A stretch of DNA of 64,000 nucleotides from Diphasiastrum complanatum. Lineage: Eukaryota; Streptophyta; Lycopodiopsida; Lycopodiales; Lycopodiaceae. Made by a program: the position numbers and the translations under genes. The stretch covers positions 6,728,873-6,792,872 of the forward strand of contig CM055107.1 in NCBI GenBank assembly GCA_029204225.1. Direction: 5' to 3'. The notes under the pieces were generated by a model. That model did no database searches and was not told where the DNA came from. It saw nothing but the letters and a program-made list of their open reading frames with translations. This document shows positions 10,581-21,010 of the stretch, one piece after another (the stretch's first letter is position 1; each line of letters starts with the position of its first letter).

Positions 10581-11716
10581 TCAAACGTAGTATTTTTTTA
10601 GTCTGGACCCGTTAATACGTGTAGGTAACAGTTCCCCTTCAAGTGATTGAAGTTGCACAGAACCATTGTCAAACACCTCTATGACTTTAAAATGTCCAAG
10701 CCATCACATATGGAGTTTTCTTGGGAACTTTTGATGGCGACTGTCATATATCAACGCATAATCATCAGCTTTAAGATCACATTTTTTTATATGATTGTCA
10801 TATTTCTTCTTTCTTTGTTCCTGGATTTCCTTCGTTAATTTTTGTGAAGACTCACGAGCTTCAACTAGTTCTTCAATATTAGTCAACCTTTTGTTTATAC
10901 ATTTTGCATTTGTTCGTTGAGCTTGGATACGAAAAGTTTTGACCTCAAATTCAATTGGCAGAATAGGATGCATACCATATGTCAGAAAATATGATGTCTG
11001 TTTCGTCGTGATTTTCTCTGTATTACAATAAGCCCAAAGAACTGATGGTAGTTTCTGATCCCAATCCGTTGCATGTGCAATAGTAATTTTAGTCAGGATC
11101 TTACATAAAATTCCATTAGCTCTTTCTGTCAACCCATTTGCTTTTGGATTATACGGTGTAGTTTTTCTGTGTTTGATGAGGAAATAAGTTGTCAGCAACC
11201 GTATAGTGTCATTTAAAAAATGTGTACCTCGATCACTTACTAGTTCGAGTGGACAACCATATCTGGTGATAATACTCTTGAATAAGAACGTCGCAACAGT
11301 TTTTGCATCATTGTCGCCTCTGCTTCCACGTTCTTTGTAGCATAATCCGTTGCAACTAGAATATATCGACATTTCGTATGTCGGGTAACAGGTTTAATTG
11401 GACCAACAAAGTCAATCCTCCACTTCTCGAATGGTGCAAGAGGAAGGATTCGTGTCAACGGCCAATTCATTGATTTTGTAGGCTTACCAGATCTTTGGCA
11501 TGGATCACATGAACGAATAAAGTTTGATACATCCTTAAACATTGTTGGCCACCAATACTTGGCAGTCAATATCTTATTAATTGTGTTCTTCAAAGCAAAA
11601 TGTCCACCAGCATCTTCTGAGTGTAAGGCTTTAACGACCTTTTTAATGTCTTCGGATTCAAGACATCTTCGAAGTTGATGATCTGCACCAAGCTTGTACA
11701 GATCATAACCATCCGG
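10581..11716 (-). pseudogene. Gypsy A integrase domain, frameshifted
   Basis: Coding follows the stop at 11717-11719. An H-H-C-C finger is visible (H and H near 11620-11605, then CDPCQ), followed by the core with a DFVGPI motif, an SDRGTHF motif and a GLTERANG motif that supply the D, D and E catalytic residues. A frameshift falls at about 11260-11300. The frame then continues through TGA 10704-10706 to the pol stop at 10581-10583, ending in a segment of the INGSRLKKYY type that is common at the end of Tat-lineage integrases. No chromodomain is seen. The frameshift and stop would abolish the enzyme. Confidence 0.85.
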
Positions 11717-12774
11717 TTATATCTGAACTTTGAGATAAGTAATGATATCAGAATATAGCAAATTTGTAGATGAAATCTCGAATAAATGTTCGTCTAGAAA
11801 ATCATCATTGATAGGATCTTCAATTTTTCCAGTGCTGAGTCGCGATAGATAATCAGCATTTGTATGATACTTTCCTTGACGAAGCTCTACTTGATAAGTG
11901 AATTCTTGCAGAAGTAGAACCCATCGAGCAATTCGTCTTGATAGATCTGGTTTATTTACAAGATACTTAAGAGCATAATAATCCACATGAGAAATAAATG
12001 CATATTCCAACAAATAATGTCGAAATTTTTAACAGTGAAAATTATGCCAAGTGCTTCCCTTTCTGCAGCCGAATATTTTTTCTCTGATGCACTGAGTTGT
12101 CGAATCGCATAGTAGATGGGATGATCCTTCTTCTGGTTGTCCTTCTGGCTTAGACAGACGCCAATAGCAAATGCAGAAACATCCACATAACTGTGAAATA
12201 AAATAGCCCAGTTGGGTGGTCTCAGAATAGGAGCATTGATCAACCTTTGTTTAAGATCTTCAAATGCTTTCTGCTGTTCATTCGTCCACAAGTATTCCAC
12301 TTGTTTCTTCAGTAGATGTGTAAGAGAGGCAGCAATAGAAGCATGATTTTGAATAAATCTCCTGTAATAGCCAACATGTCCTAAAAAAGCTCTTAGTTCA
12401 CGCAAATTGGTTGGTATCAGGAGGTTCTTTATAAGCTTGACTTTATCTTTGTCGACTTCTATTCCTCTATTAGATATTCTGTGTCCGAGCAATATTTCTT
12501 CTTTCATACCAACTCCCACCTGATTATATCCAAAAAAGTCGTCACAGAAACTGTAACGTTCTTGACCAACAACCTGATCTAGGATGGAATCAGTAAAAGG
12601 CAAAGGATGATGGTCCTTCTTGGTGGCAGCATTGACTTTTTGGAAATCTTGGCATATTCGTATTTTGCTAGTCTTCTTCTTCGGGATGACAACAATGGGT
12701 GAAACCAATTCACTACTTAAGACGGGATAGATTATATCTGCCTTAAGGTGTTTGTTAAGTTCGTCCTTGATCAT
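11717..12774 (-). pseudogene. Gypsy A reverse transcriptase-RNase H with catalytic RT block deleted
   Basis: The N-terminal RT fingers are clear (VVIPKKK, RICQDFQKVN, HHPLPF and a GYNQV box). The reading frame then jumps straight to the LLGHRIS motif of the RT connection. The roughly 100 residues that normally carry the YxDD catalytic motif are missing without loss of frame. RNase H follows with its D, E, D, D residues recognisable (VDVSAFAIG, AEREALG, HVDYYAL and HTNADYLSR). A frameshift occurs near 12000 and a TAA stop at 11717-11719. The element cannot code its own RT. Confidence 0.87.
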
Positions 12775-13250
12775 TAGAGAGTATTTAGGATCGACCAGGC
12801 AAAAACATCTTGATACTCCTCTAATAGTTCAGTGAATTCCGCCAACTCAGATTCTCCAAGTGACTTTGAAACATGCACAAATCTGCTAGGTGCAAGTTCA
12901 ATCAGTTCAGTAGGATTTGGTAAGATGATACCTTCAGTCATACTGGTCTTGGTATGGCCATGAATTTTGCGCATGGTTGACTCCATAGATGTTTTCTTGT
13001 CATCAACCTGGTTCTTCTTACCAAATTCGTGTTCAGATTCGTCACTCGAATCGTCAGACTCTTTCGAGTTTGTGTCTGCAAAGTTAATTTCTCCATACGA
13101 AACATCAGCTTCATCGTTGCAGGCATCGAAGAATTCTTCGTCATCAGCATTCTCATAACATTCAAAGTACTGCACTTCAATATCAGATTTATAGAAAAAA
13201 ATATTCAAGGCATACGAAGATTTTTCTGATGTAAAACTGGTGTCGGACAA
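12774..13250 (-). pseudogene. Gypsy A protease-RT linker
   Basis: An acidic, low-complexity open segment lies between protease and RT. Its C-terminal part has the VHVSK...LLEEYQDVFAWS type motif that leads into the RT of Gypsy elements. It ends at a stop next to the RT frame, so the frame is broken here. It has no enzymatic motif of its own. Confidence 0.7.
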
Positions 13251-13310
13251 AGGAGTTTCACCTTCATATTTGTCACAACTTCAGGTTATGATTTGTTCTA
13301 CTGGCTTACC

Positions 13311-14303
13311 TCAGTTATTGGTCTCACCAGTCTGAAATCTTAGCTCTCTGGATTTCCATTGTACAATAGCATTTGATTGATAAAGCCAAGGTCGTCCAAT
13401 TAGCACAGAATAGGATGACAAACCGAGTGGTTTGATAACAATGAAATTCATGGTGAATGGCTTGGCTTGAATGTAGACAGTGACATCCTTCAGCTCACCA
13501 ATAGGTTTTCGTCGTGTCGAATCAACGAACTTGATGTTTCGTTGTGTTGGTTGAATGTCAGTCAGCCCCAGAGCATGAGTTGTGTCTTTTGTTATTATAT
13601 TTGCATTGGAACCAGAGTTAATTGGCACTTTTTTGATCAGGCATCTTGCAATAGTAACATCAATTTCAGGTGCACCGAGATCACCTAAATCAATGGACAA
13701 AACACCAGCATCTGGCAGAGAAATTTTCTTCTTCTTCTTAGGCACAGAAAGGCCTTTCAGCTGCTTTCTGTAATAAGTGTTATCTGCCAACAGCTGTTCG
13801 AAAGTAATGTTTGGTCGAAGAGATCCGATATCAGTTACGATGTCATATTCTTTTATCTTTGATTTTGAGGTTGATTTATCAATAACAGCACTAGAAAATT
13901 TCGTCTTCGCGATTTCTTCGTGTTCTTCCTCAAAAGTGACCACCTTCTCTACAGGAGCAGTCTTTAGTTCAGCGTTGATGATTTTTTTTGCTTCTGCCGA
14001 GATATCTTTTGCAAATAACTTCGCAACATCACGGTCATAGTCAGGGTCATCCTTAAAATCTTCTTTAGTCGTGGATTTGTTCGTCGTCTTGCTAGAAGAT
14101 TTTCGTCTTCGAGGATTTTCTGCACTTTGTTGAAGATTTCTGATCAGGTTTCGAGGAGCTTTTGCTTCTCGTGGTGACTTTAAAAATCTTTTCCACGTCA
14201 ATTGGCCAGGATTGATCTTCAGTCTTTGCCAATTTTCCTTCAATAACGTCAGTTCTCTATACAACAGCATCTGTCGCAGCTTTCGCTTTTGTGTCTGCAG
14301 CAA
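13311..14303 (-). pseudogene. Gypsy A aspartic protease region
   Basis: A 330-codon frame. The first half is basic and Lys/Ser-rich. The second half has the retroviral-type protease fold: a flap-like region, an active-site segment reading INSGSNANII where a D-S/T-G triad is expected, and a C-terminal SVLIGRPWL segment. The catalytic Asp is Asn, so the protease is predicted to be dead. The frame is offset from the gag frame upstream and the linker downstream. Confidence 0.8.
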
Positions 14304-14331
14304 TTGGTGTTGCTATATACTGATATTTGGG

Positions 14332-15706
14332 TCACAACTTCTGCGGCTGAGGGCAGTCATGATACTTGTGACTAGGTTTTCTACAATTCGAGCATAATGG
14401 TACGTAACCAATTGGCTTCCGTGGTTGAGGAGAGTCAGGAGAAAAATGTCCCGGCTCTCCACAGTTGTAGCAGTTGTCCGAAACTGGTTTATTCGAGGTT
14501 TGAGACTTCACTGGTCCAACAAATTTAGGAGAATTATGTCTTCTTGGTGCGAATTTGGGTCTGTCCTGCTGGGCTGATGCTGCAGTACTCTGTACATAGT
14601 TAGTAGTCGCATCATTCTGAAAAATAAAAAGTACCTCCTGGGCAGGATCTTCAATGTATTTGACATTAACAGTGGTGCAGTCTTCCTTGGTGTGTCCAGA
14701 TGTTCCACATTTTGTACACCACATTCCTGAGTTAGAAGAAGACGTCCATGGTCTTTTATCTGCAACTTCTGAGATCTGCACTTTCAAGTCATTAAATTTT
14801 TTATTAAGGTCAGCTATATTACTTTTTCACTTTGGAAGTTGACGACTTATCCTCAACAACTTTCATGTCGTCCTTTCGTTTAGTTCGTCGTTTATTCTTT
14901 TTTTCTCCTTTGTCAGCATCTGATTCCGATGAATCGCTACTTTCAGATTCCGAGCTTGAAGAACTACTACTGAAATCTGAATCTGAATCATCATCGTTGT
15001 CACTAGAATCAGTCTTAGACTTTCGAGATTTCTTCGTTGATTTTCGCGCTAATTTCGAAGTCTCAAAATTTTCTACACTAGCTATAACAGCTGCTAAGGA
15101 GTTCATATCCCCTTGTCTACAGTATCAATCAATCTTTGGTGGTAGACCAGTCCAAAACCATTCAATTTGCATATCCACGGGATATACACCGGTTAATTTA
15201 CCTATGAGGTTTTTAACCTTACGTGTATATTTGCGAAGAGATTCTTTACTCTTCTTCTGAACATTGTTCAGTCGTCCAATAATTCTAGATTTCTAACCTA
15301 TCTCTCTGAACTGGTTCAGAAACGCATCTTTCAACAGGTACCAAGTTCCTACACGGCCTGGTTCTACCTGGCTATACCAGATACGCGTCTGCTTTCTTAG
15401 CAGACCAGGGAAAATTCGTAGTTTGTCTACATCAATTCCCTCGTTATTCACATTGGCTATTGACCCAAATTGTGAGACATAGCTATCTGCATCATCGGAA
15501 CTGGTCCCTTTAAAATAATCATATTTAATTTTAGAGATAAAAGTGAAGCGTGCAGCAGGACCCTCCATACCGAAGCTAATTAGGAGTTCAAGTAATTGAG
15601 CAGTGATTTTGTCTAGATTTCTACGACTAGTACTTTCACTCTGTCTTCGTAAAAACTCCTCTCTAAGCTTCCGATATCTTTTTAATCTCAATTCTCTATC
15701 TGACAT
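14332..15706 (-). pseudogene. Gypsy A gag with three zinc knuckles
   Basis: It starts at ATG 15706 with a basic, Arg-rich N terminus, then a gag capsid-like helical region to a stop at 15293. Coding similarity continues in other frames through 15300-15110. A Ser/Asp-rich acidic segment follows at 15106-14819. Three CCHC-type knuckles appear in 14787-14332: CTKCGTSGHTKEDC, a second whose last Cys is lost (ends in Ser) and CSNCRKPSHKYHDC. At least two frameshifts break it. The role in an intact element is RNA packaging in the virus-like particle. Confidence 0.82.
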
Positions 15707-15759
15707 ACATTAGAGATGGAAATGGATGTGTCAGATTTCTTATAACTTTCCTAAACTAT

Positions 15760-15780
15760 CCCCGGCAACGGCGGCAAAAA
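15760..15780 (-). other. Primer-binding site of Gypsy A
   Basis: On the coding strand the segment reads TTTTTGCCGCCGTTGCCGGGG and begins eight bases inside the 5' LTR end at 15789. It resembles the TGGCGCCGTTGCCGGGGA site of plant Athila/Tat elements. The last 14 bases are identical to it and the first part has changed. Confidence 0.7.
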
Positions 15781-15788
15781 TTAGTATA

Positions 15789-15908
15789 TGTCGTGCTATA
15801 CCAACAGGGTTAATATAGATTTTGTAGTGAAAAGTATTGTTCCCACAGAGGACAGCATTAGAAAGTTATGTTTTTGGTGTAATTATGACAGGTGGTTTTG
15901 AATGTTGT
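15789..15908 (-). repeat. 5' LTR remnant of Gypsy A
   Basis: About 120 bp match 7354-7474 with roughly six substitutions. After about 15908 the similarity stops, and a Copia leader on the same strand begins within about 110 bp. The rest of the LTR is missing. Confidence 0.8.
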
Positions 15909-16019
15909 TCAGACCCGTCAGATTTGTGTATGTCTAAAAAGGAAAATGAAGTTAGTATTTATATTCTTCTTAGGTTGAAAAGCTAGGCTGCATAGTAGAG
16001 CATCTGAGGCTGAGGAGAA

Positions 16020-16990
16020 TTCATAAACATGCTCAATTCTCTTCTAGCACTTATACCAAGCAAATCAACACATAAAATAGTAAAATCTTGATCAACCTAT
16101 GATCTATCCTCAATCTAATGACAATTGCCACTTTCTAAGATTGAAACACACTCAAATGAAGTTCAGTAACCTCACAATCTAGAGATCCAATCAAAATTAG
16201 GGTATTGACAAAATCACAAAAAATTGATTATTTCAAAATCTACATGCAATTGTCTAAACCTTGATATGCAATCTTGTAGCAACCACTTAGGCTTTTCCAA
16301 TGCTCTAAAAATCGGCCATTTCTACAAAAGATCCAATCTAACATATGCAAGAAACTCGATTTTGGTGTAGAATCCAATCTAGCATGTTCTAGCATTGATA
16401 TCTTCTCCAAATTATTGATAAATGTGATTGCTTCCTTCATAACCTGAAATACAAGCTCTGATACCATGTGAAATATTTCAGATCAATTCAGATCTAAATC
16501 CCTAAGATGATCTGGCATTAGAAAGACAACTCACCAATCTTGCCAATGTAGAAAAATCGGCATCTACTCTAAGAATCAGATGCAAACTCTAATAGATCTT
16601 GATCAAACATGAATCAAAACATAAAATAAAGTTCTTGTACGTAAAATAATAGTAAGCTACTGTATTTCACACATGTGGATATGAAAATAACATTTAATAA
16701 GCATTCTACACATAGAATTGCAAGATATCACAAGTATAGTGCACCAATGGATAGTAGAACCCAAGAGAACTATGTATAAGCATGAATGAAATAAGAGAGA
16801 GTGTGTGATCCCTCTTCCCATGAGTTACAACCTTTTATAGCAGGTCCAAACCTAAGTTTAAACTTCGGTTTCCCTCCATGATATTGCTATGAATTAGGAC
16901 TCGTGTGGTTGCTTTAGATTTCTATTGGATGTAATGATTGTTACATTCATATTAGTTGGGCTGGACTTTTTTTTATAAAGGACTATTGTA
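16020..16990 (-). mobile_element. 5' end fragment of a Copia H relative (LTR, PBS, leader)
   Basis: The reverse complement matches the Copia H LTR and leader at about 50460-51340. Shared parts are the TATA-containing LTR segment (TATAAAAGG, here near 16845), the CACAYGTGTGAAATACAG segment near 16660, the LTR end at 16467 and the leader down to about 16020. The primer site TGGTATCAGAGC is at 16466-16455 on the minus strand. No gag remains. The upstream LTR limit near 16990 is approximate because the two copies diverge there. Confidence 0.8.
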
Positions 16991-18742
16991 GATCATGTTT
17001 TCAATGAAAATTGTTTGAATTTGATCCAATGATAATTATATCAAAAATGTCCGACTGTATTACAAAATTCATTTGAAGTAAATCAAATTTGAAAATCCGA
17101 GTTTAGTAGGTTAAAGTTTATTCATATTTGTTGGCTAAGTCTGATTCTAAAGTTTGATTCTAAAAGGTTAAAAGTAGTAAAAAATCTTACTGTCAAACTA
17201 ATGTCAAGAGCAAACAGTCTTCGATTGTAGATCAATGGTAATCCATAGATCACGTAGCTAAATGTGATTTGAATAAATCAAACATTCTAAAGAGGATCAA
17301 ACATTTCAGGTCTTTAACTCATTCATAGAGTAGTAATCCTTGGGTCAACAATATGTCTTTAAGATAGGAAATGGTGCTACGATAAAGACACGTTATTTGG
17401 AAAATTTGATTTTATGGATTAGCCAATAATTAGGATGCATTCAGATTTGCAATTTGCTGTTACTTAGGGTGGTGATAGTGATGATTGAATATAGATTCAT
17501 ACTCTGTTTGTAAGTCTAATCTTCTAAACTTCATTCTTTTATCCTAGCTTTTTATCACTTTTACTTCAGCGTGGACCCAAGGCCGAAGATCTCGGGTTGA
17601 GAATCTTCTACCCAAGGAAGGCTCTTACTTAAGGTTGGGAGGTTGCAAGCAAGGGCCGACCAGGGTGAAAGGCTTGTGGTCGGAAAAAAGACTTTGGCCC
17701 TCTAGTTTTTCCCTTTGTATTACGAGAAGTGAGAAAAACAAAGTCTAGACTTGAAATCCTATACTTTCTCATGTGAACTTATGTAATGACAAAATGTTTG
17801 GCAAAGCTAACAATTTACATGAGACATAGTTTGAGACTTTACATGAAAATCATGGATTAGGTAATGGTTGTTTGGAGGTCTATTGTAAGGATATAATGGC
17901 AAGTTTTTTTTGTCAAACCTCATAGTGGTGAGACAAGAGGATGGTCGTTATATTCTTACCATGGGCCGACAAACAACCATTATCGTACATAATGGGTGAC
18001 CAAAATCTTCAAAGACATAAAATAAAAGTATTTTCAAGATTTTGTTAATGATTCCATCACTGACACGTGAGTATTTTCAAAATTCTATTCTTGAGGCCTA
18101 TGCATTTTCAAGATTCCATCCGAGGGTTGAGTTATATTTTCAAGATTCCATCCACGAGAACTTTTTATTGAGGCCTAAAAATTAGTGCCAATCAAATTTT
18201 TAAAAATAATTAGGTCTTATTATTATGCCCTAGATAATAGTGGTTCCATAACGTATTGGACCATTGACTCATGAGAGATTTGAGTATACACACATTATGT
18301 ATTCAAAGATATGAGTCAAATAGAAAGATGAATTGAGCTTGGCATTGTGTTTAGAATATTCTTACAATGCCCAATAGTAATAAATGCTTAGAAGGGGAGA
18401 TGATCATTTTTCCACTTACTAAGTCAAGATGAGACCTTAGCCCTTTCAATTCCCATATCATATAGCTTGACATACAAGATGCACATCAAATCTGACAATG
18501 ATCCTTTGTCCATCATAACAAGGTGAGGTGGGTGAAGTTGTCTACTTTAGTTAAGAAAGTGGAGGCCTAATCAAACTCACTTCTTAGTGACATCTAACTA
18601 GCCTTGCTCCAAAAATGTAGGAAAACGACTATTGGTGTATGCTCACGCTATGTGACTCATGTCCTCATGTTTAAAACGTTAAGGGCCCCAATACACAAAA
18701 ATCTAGGAAAATGAAATGGCCTGAACATAATTGATATATATA

Positions 18743-18779
<37 letters not shown>

Positions 18780-18789
18780 GCGAGCGAGT
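16991..18789. other. Intergenic DNA with minor repeats
   Basis: No coding region is supported. A short imperfect repeat of TTTTCAAGATTCCATCC recurs at about 18107-18155. A (TA)n tract of about 40 bp lies at 18734-18775, directly before the fold-back element, a common insertion context. I see nothing else. Confidence 0.5.
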
Positions 18790-19790
18790 TTTGACATTCT
18801 GCAAGTAAATTTTTTTTGAGTTTCTTCTACCAACGATCCAACAAAAATTGTAACACATGGTGTGCTACTTTTTTTATGCCACTACATAATTTTTGAGGAA
18901 TAAGAATTGTGGTTTGATGCATACTTAAAACTTTGACTATCCATCAAATTTTAAATAGGCCCATCACAAAATACTTTGTTACTCTATAAATATAGGTTTA
19001 CTTTTATTTTATTTTTTCAAAGTGTTGTTGAAGTTGTAAAAGCTAGCATGCTGGCATGCTAGCTTGCATATCTTTTATTTTAAAAAAATGAATTTTTTTT
19101 TGAAAAACTTTTTGAATTTTTTTTTTTCTTTTCTAAGCTGATTTGGCAAGCATGCCGATGTGCTAGCCGAGTAGATTATAAAATAGAAAAGCTATTTTGG
19201 CACATATGAGAATCAAATTTTGAGTAAAAACATTAGCTCAAAATATGTTTATTAACCTCCGACATAGTAAGCCGACGTGCTAAGGAAAACAACTAAAAAT
19301 AATAATAATTTAGAACCTTTAAAGATAGCACGCCGGCATGCTATATGAAATGAGAAAAAAAATTTGTAGCCTTCAGACCTAGCACGCCGGCGTGCATGGA
19401 ATGTCGGGCCGGGAAAAAAAAAAACTAGCAACCTTTAAAGATAGCACACCGGCGTGCTATATGAAATGAGAAAAAAAAATTGTAGCCTCCAAACCTAGCA
19501 CGCTAGTGTGCACGGAATGCTTGCCCGAAAAAAAAAAAAATTCGGGCGGACATTCTGTGTACATCGGCGTGCTAGGCTTGGAGGCTAAAAAAAAAACTTA
19601 ATTTGAAAGTTTTTTACTTTGTGACATTTTTAACTATGTACCAAAACACATTGTTAATAATAAACATTGAAGTAGTAGCGTAAAAAAGGTAGCACACCAT
19701 GTGTTATCTTTTTGTTAAATCATGGCAAGAAAGAAACTTGCAAAACTCGTAAAAAATTTACTCGCAAAATGCCAAGGCCCTACATGAGAC
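18790..19790. mobile_element. Fold-back / MULE-like non-autonomous element
   Basis: The two ends are long imperfect inverted repeats. The left end (about 18790-18960, starting TTGACATTCTGCAAGTAAA) matches the reverse complement of the right end (about 19640-19780, TTGGCATTTTGCGAGTAAA). Shared landmarks are AACACATGGTGTGCTAC and the (G/T)CCACTAC-like segment that follows. The interior has no ORF but carries an array of GC-rich palindromes. Long TIRs without coding capacity fit Mutator-like or fold-back elements. I could not find a convincing target-site duplication. Confidence 0.65.
19043..19575. repeat. Array of AGCACGCCGGCGTGCT-type palindromes
   Basis: About eight near-copies of a 16-bp perfect or near-perfect palindrome lie at about 19043, 19149, 19269, 19327, 19380, 19441, 19497 and 19562. 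The centre is CCGG and the arms GCAC/GTGC. Between 19327 and 19530 they alternate with A-rich spacers in a tandem unit of about 53-61 bp. GC-rich blocks inside strongly AT-rich DNA stand out. They could form cruciforms or RNA hairpins, and their CpG sites would be methylation targets. Confidence 0.75.
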
Positions 19791-20177
19791 ACTTGTCTTA
19801 AAGTATAAATAAAAACAATGCTCCTTCTTTTGTTTTGTTTCATATATGATTAAGCAAACTAGAGGTTGTTATATACAACATATGTACAACGTGGCAATGC
19901 CATTTAATGAGCTTCAAAGCTCTTTAGATGTCACTACACAATGGTCGAGATTGACCTTATACCTTTCTTGGTGGTAATTACCCATACACGCCATAGAAAT
20001 ATATACAAGACGGTCTTTTATACATGGTCCCTACTTGGACTTCACACCAACATTGCATCCACACGAAATAAATATGATTTGACAAAAGTATAATATCAAT
20101 TATAAGAAAGCTATGGCTAGACAATTGTGAAGCTTTGCATTCAATGATGGGAGTTCAAGTGGCTTTGTCCCTAGAAA

Positions 20178-20226
20178 GTTTCTATTGAGCACTCCCTTTC
20201 CAAGGAAAAGAGCGTGCTCAATAGAA

Positions 20227-20228
<2 letters not shown>
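20178..20228. other. Perfect-stem hairpin next to (CT)n
   Basis: GTTTCTATTGAGCAC (20178-20192) is exactly complementary to GTGCTCAATAGAAAC (20214-20228). The 21-base loop itself pairs partly (CTTTCC with GGAAAAG), which extends the helix to about 25 bp. It could be a small-RNA precursor-like fold or a MITE remnant. No known miRNA is recognised. Confidence 0.5.

Positions 20229-20261
<33 letters not shown>
20229..20261. repeat. (CT)n microsatellite
   Basis: About 16 uninterrupted CT dinucleotides follow the hairpin directly. GA/CT tracts in plants can recruit GAGA-binding BBR/BPC factors. This one is about 750 bp upstream of the UGT and could be part of its upstream region, which is inference. 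Confidence 0.85.
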
Positions 20262-20263
<2 letters not shown>

Positions 20264-20574
20264 GAGCCAAGTATGCTAAGAAAGTTGGTAAGATCAAAGG
20301 TTCTGGTGGCCTCAATTGCTCCAGGCATGCTGGCTATGTCATTCTTACTTCAGCTTCATATATACATCTTATCAGTGGCTGTTCTTGTGTGAATGATCCT
20401 TTCTGCTATGTGAAAGCTTGATCCTGTGATCTCCCATTCATCCTTCTTCAATAATTTCAATCCGAGAACTCCCAATCATCCTTTTTCAATTTCAATTTGA
20501 TTCTAGAGTTAAATGCAAAGAGGATGTCGATTTCATTAGGATTGTGATGTGAACTTAAATTGTCACTGCCCCCG

Positions 20575-20646
20575 CTCACACACGTATATATGATAACAGT
20601 AATCGACTTGTGCTCACACACACCTATACATGATCACACTGATTCG
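20575..20646. repeat. Imperfect 40-bp tandem duplication upstream of the UGT
   Basis: The phrase GCTCACACAC(G/A)...TATA(T/C)ATGAT...AC(A/T)G(T/A)...TCG is repeated once, with units starting at about 20573 and 20612. It lies about 400 bp upstream of the UGT start. It has no recognised factor site but could be promoter-proximal. Confidence 0.5.
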
Positions 20647-21010
20647 GCTTCAGTAGCTGGCTTGGACAGTATATGTTCGAAAGATATCCACGTGAGCACC
20701 TGATCAGACGCTCTTGGTCGGACCTCTCGACGATCGCTACCTTTTTGTAAAAGTCGAAGGTGTTCTGGCTCAATGTCCACATCATTCCGGTGGGATTAAT
20801 CAGTAATTAGTGTTATAAGTATCTCAGAAAATCGTTTTGCACTGCATGCAATTTTTTGTCCTCTCTAAGAAGCTGGATACACTTCAGTCTATCACATCTG
20901 CGACTTTAAGCACTACTGTTCACTAGCTTCTCTGTGGATATCTTCATTTTTCCTCCTATTTTGGAGTCTTCTGGGAAGGCAAATCTACATCGCTACAGAG
21001 AGAATCAGAG

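Larger units (their letters stand above)
7354..15908 (-). mobile_element. Gypsy A: Tat/Athila-like Ty3/Gypsy element with extra ORF3
   Basis: Minus-strand order is 5' LTR remnant (15908-15789), tRNA primer site (15780-15760), gag with zinc knuckles, protease, RT, RNase H, integrase, a long non-coding tract with the TTCNNGAA array, ORF3 and the 3' LTR (8397-7354). The two LTRs agree over about 120 bp with roughly six differences. The primer site matches the GCCGTTGCCGGGGA class common in plant Tat/Athila elements, and an ORF between pol and the 3' LTR is also typical of that group. pol is broken and lacks the central RT catalytic block, so the element is non-autonomous. A Copia fragment truncates the 5' LTR. 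Confidence 0.87.
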
